Below, piece by piece: positions 14,551 through 22,972 of a stretch of DNA of 64,000 bases; the stretch's first letter is position 1, and each line of letters begins with the position of its first letter. Under the pieces are notes generated by a model, which was given only the letters and a program-made list of their open reading frames with translations, did no database searches and was not told the DNA's origin. The stretch spans positions 1 to 64,000 of the forward strand of contig NZ_CALGWU010000039.1 of the NCBI RefSeq assembly GCF_937936315.1. The letters run 5' to 3'. This DNA is from an uncultured Capnocytophaga sp. Lineage in GTDB: Bacteria > Bacteroidota > Bacteroidia > Flavobacteriales > Flavobacteriaceae. A program made the position numbers and the translations under genes.

Positions 14551-15477
14551 ATGTCAATCAATGCCTTTATCATTTATCTTTCAATAGAAATGAAGTATTC
14601 TATTCACACAGTGGAAGCTTATAAGCACGATTTAAGAGCTTTTGAGAAATTCATTAAAAGTGAGTATGAAGATAAGGAAGAAGATTGCCCTTTAGAAAGA
14701 GCAGATCAGGAGGATATCAAAAAGTGGATAATACAACTATCTCAACAAGAGATGTCCTTTAGAAGTATCAACCGGAAATTGTCAGCTTTGAAAACCTATT
14801 ACACTTTTCTCAAAAAAACAAAACAGATAGAAGTGAGTCCGTTTGAAAAAGGAATTTTCTTGTTGAAAACAGAAAAAAGGCAAAAGTTACCTTTTTCTGA
14901 AGCTGAAATAGAAAAAGTACTGTCTTATTTTTCAAGTAAAAGTTCTTTTGATGAGGTGAGAGATAGGGCAGTGATAGAAATGTTGTATGCCACAGGAATA
15001 CGACGTTCGGAACTAGCAAACTTACACCTATCAGATATAGATTTTGCACAAAATCAGATCAAAATATTAGGTAAAGGAGATAAAGAACGTTATATCCCTA
15101 TTATACCAGAGTTAGAAGATACTCTTAAGGAATACTTAAAATTAAGAGAGGAAATAGCAAACGAAAAAAGTCAAAACTATTTATTTTTAGTTAAAAATGG
15201 TAAAAAATTGTATTCAACTCTTGTGTATCGAATTATAAATTCGTACTTTAGTGCCGTCACACCAAAAAAAGACGTAAGTCCTCACGTATTGCGCCACTCA
15301 TTTGCAAGTCATTTGTTAGATAATGGTGCTGATTTGAATACTGTAAAGGAATTACTGGGGCATTCCAGTTTGGCTTCTACACAAGTATATACCAATACTA
15401 GTTTGGCAGAACTAAAAAAACAGTACAAAAAAGCCCATCCAAGAGCTGATCGCAAAGAGGACATAGATAATAAATAG
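14551..15477 (+). CDS. xerC: Tyrosine recombinase XerC
   Basis: A 308-residue integrase-family recombinase that resolves chromosome dimers at dif sites. N-terminal SAM-like DNA-binding domain about 1-90, catalytic domain about 105-300. Catalytic residues are visible: Arg in TGIRRSELANL, Lys in GKGDKERYIP, His-x-x-Arg in PHVLRHSFASH, His in LLGHSSLASTQVY and the nucleophilic Tyr in the same motif. It is followed 30 bases on by hpf, a pairing I recall as common in Flavobacteriia, where this copy is called XerC. No phage or integron signs surround it, so it is the housekeeping enzyme and not a mobile integrase. Confidence 0.88.
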   Translation: MSINAFIIYLSIEMKYSIHTVEAYKHDLRAFEKFIKSEYEDKEEDCPLERADQEDIKKWIIQLSQQEMSFRSINRKLSALKTYYTFLKKTKQIEVSPFEKGIFLLKTEKRQKLPFSEAEIEKVLSYFSSKSSFDEVRDRAVIEMLYATGIRRSELANLHLSDIDFAQNQIKILGKGDKERYIPIIPELEDTLKEYLKLREEIANEKSQNYLFLVKNGKKLYSTLVYRIINSYFSAVTPKKDVSPHVLRHSFASHLLDNGADLNTVKELLGHSSLASTQVYTNTSLAELKKQYKKAHPRADRKEDIDNK

Positions 15478-15506
15478 AATTGTTAAACCTTAAATTTCTA
15501 AACATT

Positions 15507-15797
15507 ATGAAAGTACACGTACACCCAGTAGACTTTACAGTCGACCACAAATTAGTAGAGTTCATCCAAAAAAAATTGGATAAGTTAGATAATTTTTACG
15601 ACCGTATCATAGAAGCGGACGTACATTTGAAGTTAGATAATACCACCACTAAAGAAAATAAAATAGTGGAAGTGAAAGTGCATATACCAGGGGAAAGCCT
15701 CGTAGTAAAAAAACAATTTAAAACCTTTGAAGAAGGAATAGATAGTGCTATAACTCCTTTAGAAAGAATGCTTTTAAAACACAAAGATAAACATTAA
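15507..15797 (+). CDS. hpf: Ribosome hibernation promoting factor, short form
   Basis: A 96-residue HPF/RaiA protein that binds the 30S decoding region and helps make inactive ribosomes in stationary phase. It has the beta-alpha-beta-beta-beta-alpha pattern, with KLDKLDNFYDRIIEADVHLKLD and the basic C-terminal helix. The start is set at 15507 (MKVHVHPVDFTVD); the upstream frame adds nine residues with no family match. The length corresponds to the short form lacking the dimerising C-terminal domain. It is probably co-transcribed with xerC. Confidence 0.9.
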   Translation: MKVHVHPVDFTVDHKLVEFIQKKLDKLDNFYDRIIEADVHLKLDNTTTKENKIVEVKVHIPGESLVVKKQFKTFEEGIDSAITPLERMLLKHKDKH

Positions 15798-15828
15798 AAA
15801 GTGTTAACATTTTGTTAATCTTCCTTTT

Positions 15829-15863
15829 TTTGAAAAGTAATTGAAATTTTAGTAATACTTTTG
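15829..15863 (+). promoter_or_regulatory. Promoter of the ompA-like gene
   Basis: TTTG (15829-15832), 23 bases, TACTTTTG (15856-15863) followed by CCCC. The spacing is longer than the usual 19 but within the range seen in Bacteroidota. Confidence 0.6.
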
Positions 15864-15904
15864 CCCCAGTTTTATTGTATAATTTTATTTACTTATCGAA
15901 AAAA

Positions 15905-17086
15905 ATGAAAAAAAGTATTCTCGCTTTAGCTTCACTAGCCTTTTTAGGTGTGCAAGCTCAGCAAGTAGACTATAACAGATGGTCTATAGACTTGAATGGT
16001 GGAGTAAACAAAGCTACTACTCCTTTTACTAGCGGTTACGCTACAAGTACCCCAAATCTTTGGAGTGCAAATGTAGGGGTTCGCTATATGGCAAACAACA
16101 AATTCGGTGTTCGTTTAGCTGGTGGTTATGATGTATTCAAAAACGACGACGATAGTCCTGCTTTTGAATCTAACATTTGGAATGTTAACTTACAAGGTGT
16201 TGCCAATTTGGCTCGCGTACTTAGTTTTGAACAATGGACAAGCGACTTAGGATTACTATTACACGCAGGGGCAGGATATTCACAACTAAATAGTGATGCA
16301 ATCTCTAGCCCTGATAGAATAGCTTTCTTAACAGTAGGACTTACCCCACAACTTAGAATATCTAATCGCATCGCTTTCTTATTAGATGGTTCTATCTACA
16401 TCAATAGCAAACAACAACGTACTTATGATACCAAATCAGCTAATGGACAAAGAGGATTCCAAGGGAATCACTTTACTCTTACCGCTGGTTTGAATATCGC
16501 TATAGGTAAACAAGGTAAACATGCCGATTGGGCAGGTGCAGATGTTCGTAATCAAGAAGACGAAGTTATCCAACGCATCGCTGCCTTAGAAAACAATGTA
16601 GCTGATTTGAAAGGTGAAGTAGCTAACAAACAAAACAAAATGAATGATGCTAATGGCAATCGTATTCCAGATGAGATTGAAAGTTACCTAAACGATAATT
16701 ATCAAGCTAAAACAACTGCTAATGACGCCTCTGGTGATGTGGTTGCCGACCTTATCAAAAGAGGTTATATCAGTGCTTATTTCGATTTCAATTCATCAGA
16801 ACCTCAAATGTCATCTTCTTGGTCAATTGATTTTGTAGGAAAATACATGAAAGAAAATCCTAATGCTCAAATTGCTGTAAATGGTTACGCCGATGAGTTA
16901 GGAGGTACTAACTATAACACTACTCTTTCTCAAAAACGTGCTGATGCTGTTAAAAACTTACTTGTAAAAGCTGGTATCAATGCTGATCGCATTACAGCTC
17001 AAGGTAAAGGTGTAGATAATAGCGTAGATAAAAACTCTCCAAGAGCTCGACAATTAGCTAGAAGAGCTACTTTTGAATTGAAGTAA
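15905..17086 (+). CDS. OmpA family outer-membrane protein
   Basis: The product (393 residues) has a signal peptide (MKKSILALASLAFLGVQAQ), a beta-barrel-like region at about 20-205, a linker with a coiled-coil-like stretch (EDEVIQRIAALENNVADLKGE), and a C-terminal OmpA peptidoglycan-binding domain at about 290-393 (YFDFNSSEPQ, the NGYADELGG turn and LSQKRADAVKNLLVKAGI). It probably ties the outer membrane to peptidoglycan. The start at 15905 is chosen for its signal peptide; the ten residues upstream lack one. It has its own promoter and a strong terminator, suggesting a highly expressed single gene. Confidence 0.9.
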   Translation: MKKSILALASLAFLGVQAQQVDYNRWSIDLNGGVNKATTPFTSGYATSTPNLWSANVGVRYMANNKFGVRLAGGYDVFKNDDDSPAFESNIWNVNLQGVANLARVLSFEQWTSDLGLLLHAGAGYSQLNSDAISSPDRIAFLTVGLTPQLRISNRIAFLLDGSIYINSKQQRTYDTKSANGQRGFQGNHFTLTAGLNIAIGKQGKHADWAGADVRNQEDEVIQRIAALENNVADLKGEVANKQNKMNDANGNRIPDEIESYLNDNYQAKTTANDASGDVVADLIKRGYISAYFDFNSSEPQMSSSWSIDFVGKYMKENPNAQIAVNGYADELGGTNYNTTLSQKRADAVKNLLVKAGINADRITAQGKGVDNSVDKNSPRARQLARRATFELK

Positions 17087-17110
17087 AAATTCTAAATCTT
17101 AGAAACAGAT

Positions 17111-17155
17111 ACTGTTCTAAAAGGTTAATCTTAACTTTTTAGGACAGTTTTTTTT
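17111..17155 (+). terminator. Terminator of the ompA-like gene
   Basis: ACTGTTCTAAAAGGTTA pairs with TAACTTTTTAGGACAGT (about 16 pairs, one or two mismatches), followed by T8. Confidence 0.9.
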
Positions 17156-17172
17156 AGATAGTAATATTAATA

Positions 17173-17204
17173 TTTGTTTATTCCAAAATAAAAACGTACT
17201 TTTG
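17173..17204 (+). promoter_or_regulatory. Promoter of the histidine kinase operon
   Basis: TTTG (17173-17176), 20 bases, TACTTTTG (17197-17204). It lies 41 bases upstream of the kinase ATG. Confidence 0.75.
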
Positions 17205-17244
17205 TGCGTTAGTTTATATCTATTCACAACACTAAATACTCAAA

Positions 17245-19695
17245 ATGAAAACAAATAAAATAACTATCAAAGTTATAGTAAGTTATGTGCTGCTTTTTTT
17301 AGTCTCAGTAGTTGCCGGTTATGTAATCTTCAAAGAGATACAAAAACTATCCCATCAAGAAAAAATAAATCAAGAAGATCGAAATAAAATTATACAAATT
17401 AGCAAAATCCTCTCTTTAGTAAATGATACTGAAAGTGCAGGACGTATTGCCATGCGTACAGATGATAGAGAAGCTTTGCAACTTTTTTTAGAAAAAAATG
17501 TTTATTTACAAACTGAAATACTAAAATTTAGACGCGATATTACCTCTGAAAAACAAGTGCTTACACTCGATACCATCCGTTCCTTGCTCAATTTTAAAAG
17601 TGAAAATTTACAAGAATTAAAGGCTTTTCAAGAAGCAGATAGTACCTCAATTATTATACGAAATGCTATACGAAAACTTTCTACTTTGGAACCTTACTTA
17701 GGTTATGAACTTTATGGTAAAGATGCTTATAGAAAAAAAAAATTAACCCCTGAAAAAGCTCCAGATATTGCTTCTATACTAAAAAAATACAAAAATATAA
17801 AAATCCCTACTGCTTTTAATAATACTAAATTCGATAAAGTAGTATTAGAAACTCTTACTCTTTTGAACAAAGTAAATGAAGAAACTAAAGACTCTAAAAG
17901 CCAAATTAATGAAAAAATACAAAAACTTTGGCAAAACGATGTCCAAATTTCACGAAAATTAGATGATTTACTTCATAATTTTGAAGAAGAAGTATTAGCT
18001 AACTCTCAAAAATTAAGCCTAGAACGCAAACAAATTTTTGAAAATAGTAAAAATTTGCTTATGATATCCTTTTTAGTCGCCTTAGGTATTATTGTTATCT
18101 CTTCCATCGTGATTATTAATGATTTTGTTACCTCACAACGATATCGCCGCCGCCTGGAAACCGCTAATAGAAAATCTAATAACCTACTCAAAAATCGAGA
18201 ACAACTTATCTCTATGGTAAGTCACGACCTACGCACTCCTTTAAGCTCTATTGTAGGCTATTCTGAACTGCTCAGTAAACAAAATATATCTGAGAAAGGT
18301 AAAAACTACCTTTCTCATATTAAATATTCTTCTGAGTATATCTCTAAATTGGTAGATGAGTTGTTAGATTATACCCGAATTGAAGCTGGTAAAATTACAA
18401 TTGAAAAAGTACCTTTCAATACTACAGAAATTATTGATGAGGTAGCTAGCAATGTAAAATCAGCTTTTAAAACAAAAGAAATTAACCTATCTCTTAGCTT
18501 CTCCGAAACAGTAAATAATCTCAATTTCTCAAGCGATGCCTACCGTGTTAAACAAATATTGTATAACCTCATATCTAATGCCTTTAAATTTACTGAACAC
18601 GGAACTGTACATATACAAGCCGACGCTCGTCAAATTAATGACGATGAGTATGAAATAGCTATCGCTGTTACCGATACAGGTATTGGTATCAAAAAGGAAC
18701 AACAACAACATATTTTTGATGAATTTACCCAAGCTAACGACGAAATTTCTAAACGTTATGGCGGAACAGGACTCGGATTGCACATTTCTCAAAAATTAGC
18801 CCATCTATTACATGGCAAAATTTATTTGGAAAGTTATGAAAATAAAGGAAGTACATTTACACTACGATTCTTAGCTGAAAAAGTAGTAGAACGTACTAAA
18901 ACCCCTCAAATCATTACTAATGACAAAAACCCTGATCTAATTACTATTATTGTAATAGATGATGACCTCTCTATCCTTTCCCTTATAAAAGAATTACTAA
19001 AACAAAAACATATCAACGCTATTACTTTCAACAACGGAAAAGAAGCTTTTGAACAAATGGAAAACTTCGACTTCGATTTAGTAATTACCGATATCCAGCT
19101 ACCTGAAATGAATGGATTCCATTTCGTTACTCTATTCAACGAGCAGTATAAAGATAATCCATTACCTGTACTAGCAATTACTGGGCGTCGCGATGTGCCT
19201 GAAAGTTTCTACATGAAGAGCGGATTCTCTGGCATTTTACCAAAACCATTTACTCCAGAACAGTTCTACCAAAAACTGAATGTCTTCTTCCCTAAACTCA
19301 ATACCGAAGTAGAACATAAAACTATTATGGTAAGCAACAATATAGAAGGAAGTTATACCCCTGAAATACTAGAGAGCTTTATGGGAGATGATCGTGAGGG
19401 CATTATAGGAATTTATGAACATTTCTTGAAAGAAAGCAGTGAGAACATACAAACGCTTAAACTCCTTGCCGATCGTGAAGACTACAAAGGTATTAAGGCA
19501 ATAGCTCATAAAATGACTACAATGTTTGCGCAAATCAATGCCAAACGTGAGTCCGAAATACTTATTATTCTCAACAAAGTACTAGAAGAGGTACCTGCTG
19601 AACTGCACGGGCAAATTCATACTTTGGAACAGTTATTTGAAAATGATTGTCGCCCAGCGATAGAACAATATCTAAAGAAATTAATAGAACTATAA
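17245..19695 (+). CDS. Hybrid sensor histidine kinase with receiver and HPt domains
   Basis: An 816-residue membrane phosphorelay protein. Membrane helices lie near 10-32 and 272-295, framing a periplasmic helical sensor. The dimerisation box MVSHDLRTPLSSIVGYSELL holds the phospho-His (His327). The ATPase domain follows at about 430-560 with N box NLISNAFKF and G boxes DTGIGIKKE and GGTGLGLHIS. A receiver domain sits at about 573-690, with Asp616 in ITDIQLPEMNG, and an HPt domain at about 715-800, with His755 in IAHKM. All relay steps are thus in one chain; the final response regulator is not nearby. The next gene starts 3 bases on, so they are one operon. The signal is unknown. Confidence 0.92.
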   Translation: MKTNKITIKVIVSYVLLFLVSVVAGYVIFKEIQKLSHQEKINQEDRNKIIQISKILSLVNDTESAGRIAMRTDDREALQLFLEKNVYLQTEILKFRRDITSEKQVLTLDTIRSLLNFKSENLQELKAFQEADSTSIIIRNAIRKLSTLEPYLGYELYGKDAYRKKKLTPEKAPDIASILKKYKNIKIPTAFNNTKFDKVVLETLTLLNKVNEETKDSKSQINEKIQKLWQNDVQISRKLDDLLHNFEEEVLANSQKLSLERKQIFENSKNLLMISFLVALGIIVISSIVIINDFVTSQRYRRRLETANRKSNNLLKNREQLISMVSHDLRTPLSSIVGYSELLSKQNISEKGKNYLSHIKYSSEYISKLVDELLDYTRIEAGKITIEKVPFNTTEIIDEVASNVKSAFKTKEINLSLSFSETVNNLNFSSDAYRVKQILYNLISNAFKFTEHGTVHIQADARQINDDEYEIAIAVTDTGIGIKKEQQQHIFDEFTQANDEISKRYGGTGLGLHISQKLAHLLHGKIYLESYENKGSTFTLRFLAEKVVERTKTPQIITNDKNPDLITIIVIDDDLSILSLIKELLKQKHINAITFNNGKEAFEQMENFDFDLVITDIQLPEMNGFHFVTLFNEQYKDNPLPVLAITGRRDVPESFYMKSGFSGILPKPFTPEQFYQKLNVFFPKLNTEVEHKTIMVSNNIEGSYTPEILESFMGDDREGIIGIYEHFLKESSENIQTLKLLADREDYKGIKAIAHKMTTMFAQINAKRESEILIILNKVLEEVPAELHGQIHTLEQLFENDCRPAIEQYLKKLIEL

Positions 19696-19698
19696 ATT

Positions 19699-20568
19699 AT
19701 GATTAAAGATTCTGAACTTATTTTAAACCCCGATGGTAGTATTTACCATATCAATTTACGACCTGAACAAGTAGCCGATACTATTATTTTGGTAGGCGAC
19801 CCCAATCGAGTGCCTCGTGTGAGTGCTTATTTCGACAATATAGAATTTAGCACCCAAAAACGCGAATTTTGTACCCATACAGGTTCTTATAAAGGCAAAC
19901 GCCTCACCGTAATTTCCACTGGTATAGGTCCTGATAATATTGATATTGTGATCAATGAACTCGATGCACTTGTGAATATCGATTTGCACACGCGCCAGCC
20001 TAAAGAGCAACTCACTTCGCTTAATATAGTGCGTTTTGGTACTTCAGGCTCTCTACAGGCTGATATACCCGTAGATAGTTTTGTGCTCTCTTCTCACGGA
20101 TTAGGTATGGACAATATGTTTCATTCGTATAAGGATAGTCCTAAGGTGCGTGAAATCGCTATGGAAGAGGCTTTTATTGCTCATACAAGTTGGAATCCTC
20201 TCAAAGGTCGCCCTTATATCATAGCTTGCGGACAAGAACTTAAAAAACGCCTCCTCACCGATAAAGTATTTGAGGGAATTACGGGTACTGCTCCAGGCTT
20301 CTATGGTCCTCAAGGACGCGTATTGCGCTTGCCAGTGCAAGACCCTGAGCTCAATGATAAACTACACAGTTTCAATCATAATGGGCATCGTATGACGAAC
20401 CTCGAAATGGAAACCTCTGCCATCTATGGGCTTTCTAAACTTTTAGGACACCAAGCTGTTTCGCTCAATGCTATCATTGCCAATCGCCCTACAGGTACTT
20501 TCACTAAGGATACTAAAAAAGTAGTAGAAGATTTGATAGTATATGGTTTAGAACAATTGGCAAAATAG
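19699..20568 (+). CDS. Nucleoside phosphorylase (uridine phosphorylase-like)
   Basis: A 289-residue enzyme of the PNP/UDP superfamily that splits a nucleoside with phosphate into base and ribose-1-phosphate. Signatures are visible: ILVGDPNRV near residue 32, the phosphate site region TGIGPDNIDI, FGTSGSL near 117, and EMETSAIY near 235 with the ribose-binding Glu. The residues deciding uracil or purine choice cannot be judged safely; overall shape is closest to uridine phosphorylase. It begins 3 bases after the hybrid kinase, so expression is probably coupled. That is an unusual partner for a sensor kinase. Confidence 0.82.
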   Translation: MIKDSELILNPDGSIYHINLRPEQVADTIILVGDPNRVPRVSAYFDNIEFSTQKREFCTHTGSYKGKRLTVISTGIGPDNIDIVINELDALVNIDLHTRQPKEQLTSLNIVRFGTSGSLQADIPVDSFVLSSHGLGMDNMFHSYKDSPKVREIAMEEAFIAHTSWNPLKGRPYIIACGQELKKRLLTDKVFEGITGTAPGFYGPQGRVLRLPVQDPELNDKLHSFNHNGHRMTNLEMETSAIYGLSKLLGHQAVSLNAIIANRPTGTFTKDTKKVVEDLIVYGLEQLAK

Positions 20569-20622
20569 TTATTACTATATTTTAATAAAATTGATAATCA
20601 ATAATTTATTAGTTGTAAACTT

Positions 20623-21492
20623 ATGAAAGCACTTTATTTTTTAGCTATGTTATGGCTATTCAATTGTCATAATACTACTTCCATTGATAGAGATGATACT
20701 TCAGTAGAAAAAGATACAGTAGTTGTATGTACTGAGGAAGATTTATCAGTGAGAAAAGATCCTTCTGAAGATAGTGAATTTGTAAGTCGTTATGATTTGC
20801 ATCTCCCTGATGAAAATAAGAATTTAATCTTTTTGCCAGATAAAAAAGAAGCTTTTTTGTTAGGAGATTCAATTCCTATTTATAACCATAAAGGTTTTCT
20901 AAAAGAAAAACGTACTGATCTTGATACAAAGTGGGTAGCAATAGTGGGAGTTTCAGATACCCTATACAATTTCACAAAAGATCATTGTACAGCCTTTCAT
21001 TATATAAAAATAGTGTTGAATAATACTGATTCTCTCATTGTAGATGGAAGAAATGTATTTAGAACAACTGATAAACTGATTGATAAAACCTTTGACAACG
21101 GTGAACGCATACAATTTTTTAGAACTGCCTATTATGGTACACCTGTATCAGATGATGATGGATTAACTTTTTGCGGAGAACCTTATCAACCTGCCATATT
21201 AATTACAAATACAGGTTTTAAGGGATTAGTACCAATAGGGGAAAATAATTCACTTGGTATTAATAGAAAAATGTTTCAATTTTTTGAACTATGTGACAAT
21301 GATGGTTTTTTAGATGAGGTGATGAATGCAGTGAGGACTTCAAAAGGCATAGTTCTTAAAATTTATAGAGAATTTCAAGAAGGGTATACTAACTATGAGG
21401 TACTATTAGAGAAAACAACAGAAGGGTATAAGGTTACCCGTTTAAATTATCCTAAAATAAAAATTGATCAACCTTATATAAAGAAAAAGTGA
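20623..21492 (+). CDS. Putative lipoprotein of unknown function
   Basis: A 289-residue protein with a short lipoprotein-like signal (MKALYFLAMLWLFNC, Cys at residue 15). I recognise no domain. The mature chain is acidic, and CTEEDLSVRKDPSEDSEFVSRYDL could be the start of an SH3-like module, but this is weak. It is followed directly by another unrecognised gene whose start overlaps or abuts its stop, so the two are likely co-transcribed. No clear promoter was found in the 54-base gap upstream. Confidence 0.7.
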   Translation: MKALYFLAMLWLFNCHNTTSIDRDDTSVEKDTVVVCTEEDLSVRKDPSEDSEFVSRYDLHLPDENKNLIFLPDKKEAFLLGDSIPIYNHKGFLKEKRTDLDTKWVAIVGVSDTLYNFTKDHCTAFHYIKIVLNNTDSLIVDGRNVFRTTDKLIDKTFDNGERIQFFRTAYYGTPVSDDDGLTFCGEPYQPAILITNTGFKGLVPIGENNSLGINRKMFQFFELCDNDGFLDEVMNAVRTSKGIVLKIYREFQEGYTNYEVLLEKTTEGYKVTRLNYPKIKIDQPYIKKK

Positions 21493-21494
21493 AT

Positions 21495-21860
21495 ATGACG
21501 CCCCTTACAGGTCAAGAACTCCACAATTTAGCGATGAACATTGTAGGTGAAGCCTTACAAAAGGAACTACAATGGGAATTTCTATTAGTGAATAGTGAAC
21601 TCAAGCGCGACCCTCAATTTGTATGTGTAGATAAAAACAACCAAAAATACTTCATCATTGTCCGTGCAGTCCCTTATGGCGACGACCCTACCGAGTATGA
21701 TATCGTATTTATGGAAGTCGTGCGCAAACACGCCGAAAAACATAACGCTCGCACTTTCTACGCTGGTGTAGGGCTTAGCAATGTAACAGATGAAACCCTC
21801 CCTCTATATAAAGATGAACCTTATAAACTCAACTTTCAAGGGCTCATTGAAATTTGCTAA
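21495..21860 (+). CDS. Small conserved-looking protein of unknown function
   Basis: A soluble protein of 121 residues (MTPLTGQELHNLAMNIVGEA). A GTG two codons earlier (21489) overlaps the stop of the preceding gene and is the alternative start. The sequence mixes alpha and beta segments (FFLLVNSELK-like strand, KYFIIVRAVPYG, TFYAGVGLSNVTD) and ends in GLIEIC. I recall similar flavobacterial proteins, sometimes mislabelled as an NQR subunit, but no known active site is visible. It is probably in an operon with the lipoprotein gene. Confidence 0.7.
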   Translation: MTPLTGQELHNLAMNIVGEALQKELQWEFLLVNSELKRDPQFVCVDKNNQKYFIIVRAVPYGDDPTEYDIVFMEVVRKHAEKHNARTFYAGVGLSNVTDETLPLYKDEPYKLNFQGLIEIC

Positions 21861-21868
21861 TTGACAAA

Positions 21869-21899
21869 TTTGCTAATTGACAAATTATTCGTACTTTTG
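21869..21899 (+). promoter_or_regulatory. Promoter of the sulfonolipid gene pair
   Basis: TTTG (21869-21872), 19 bases, TACTTTTG (21892-21899) followed by CC. The -33 lies in a tandem of GCTAATTGACAAATT units repeated at 21855 and 21873. Confidence 0.75.
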
Positions 21900-21925
21900 C
21901 CACTCAAAAATAAAGCAAGTAACCA

Positions 21926-22930
21926 ATGAAAATAAACGAATCATTGAACGTACATAGCAGCTTACTACAACTCATTGGCAATACACCTCTATTGGAATTG
22001 CACAAAATTACCAAAAATCTTAAAGGTCGCTATTTTGCTAAACTCGAAGCCTTTAACGCAGGTCATTCTGCCAAGGACAGAGTAGCCAAATATATCGTTG
22101 AAGATGCCGAACGCAAAGGACTTCTCAAACCAGGATATACTATTGTAGAAACTAGTTCGGGTAATACGGGCTACAGTTTGGCGATGATAAGTGCTCTAAG
22201 AGGCTACCGCTGTATCATTGCAATTAGCGATAAATCTTCTCACGACAAAGTAGAAATGCTACAAGCTTTAGGAGCTGAAGTGCATTTGTGTCCTTCAAAT
22301 GTTGCTCCCGATGACCCTCGTTCTTACTACGAAGTAGCCAAACGCATCCACAACGAAACTCCTAATTCTATCTATATCAATCAGTATTTCAATCCACTAA
22401 ACCCTGAGGCTCATTACCTTTCTACCGGTCGTGAAATATGGGAACAAACCCAAGGAGAAATCACTCACGTAGTAGTATGTAGTGGTACAGGAGGTACCAT
22501 TTCGGGGATTGCGCGCTATCTCAAAGAACAAAATCCTAACGTACAAGTATTGGGGGTAGACGCCTATGGTTCAGCTATCAAAAAATACCACGACACTCGT
22601 CAGTTTGACCCTGCCGAAGTATATCCATACAAAATAGAAGGAATGGGTAAAAACCTAATTCCTACCGCTACTAATTTTGATGTTATTGATGAGTTCATCA
22701 AAGTAACTGATAAAGATGCGGCACTCACCGCTCGTGAATTGGCACGTACTGAAGGACTTTTTATGGGTTACACCAGTGGGGCTGCTATGCAAGCCGTAAA
22801 ACAATATGCCGAGGCAGGTAAGTTTGATGAAAACAGCATTGTAGTTGCCCTTCTCGCCGACCACGGTTCGCGCTATATGAACAAAATTTATAGTGACGAT
22901 TGGATGAAAAAGCAAGGATTTATTAGCTAA
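21926..22930 (+). CDS. capA: Cysteate synthase-like PLP enzyme (cysteine synthase family)
   Basis: A 334-residue fold-type II PLP enzyme. The PLP lysine is Lys50 in AFNAGHSAKDR; cysteine synthases normally have FNPGGSVKDR, so the pocket is divergent. The SSGNTG loop (about 73) and phosphate loop CSGTGGT (about 190) are intact. It is followed 42 bases on by a serine palmitoyltransferase-like gene. In capnine biosynthesis, cysteate synthase makes L-cysteate from phosphoserine and sulfite, and an SPT homologue condenses it with a fatty acyl thioester. The pairing is why I prefer CapA over CysK or CysM. Substrate is inferred; plain cysteine or cystathionine synthase is the alternative. Confidence 0.72.
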   Translation: MKINESLNVHSSLLQLIGNTPLLELHKITKNLKGRYFAKLEAFNAGHSAKDRVAKYIVEDAERKGLLKPGYTIVETSSGNTGYSLAMISALRGYRCIIAISDKSSHDKVEMLQALGAEVHLCPSNVAPDDPRSYYEVAKRIHNETPNSIYINQYFNPLNPEAHYLSTGREIWEQTQGEITHVVVCSGTGGTISGIARYLKEQNPNVQVLGVDAYGSAIKKYHDTRQFDPAEVYPYKIEGMGKNLIPTATNFDVIDEFIKVTDKDAALTARELARTEGLFMGYTSGAAMQAVKQYAEAGKFDENSIVVALLADHGSRYMNKIYSDDWMKKQGFIS

Positions 22931-22972
22931 CAATTGACAATTATCAATTAATAAAATAAATAAAAAAGAAGA

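Noticed and set aside
14551..15477. xerC as a phage or transposon integrase
   Set aside because: It is followed by hpf in the order usual for the housekeeping gene, with no attachment repeats, cargo genes or phage genes around.
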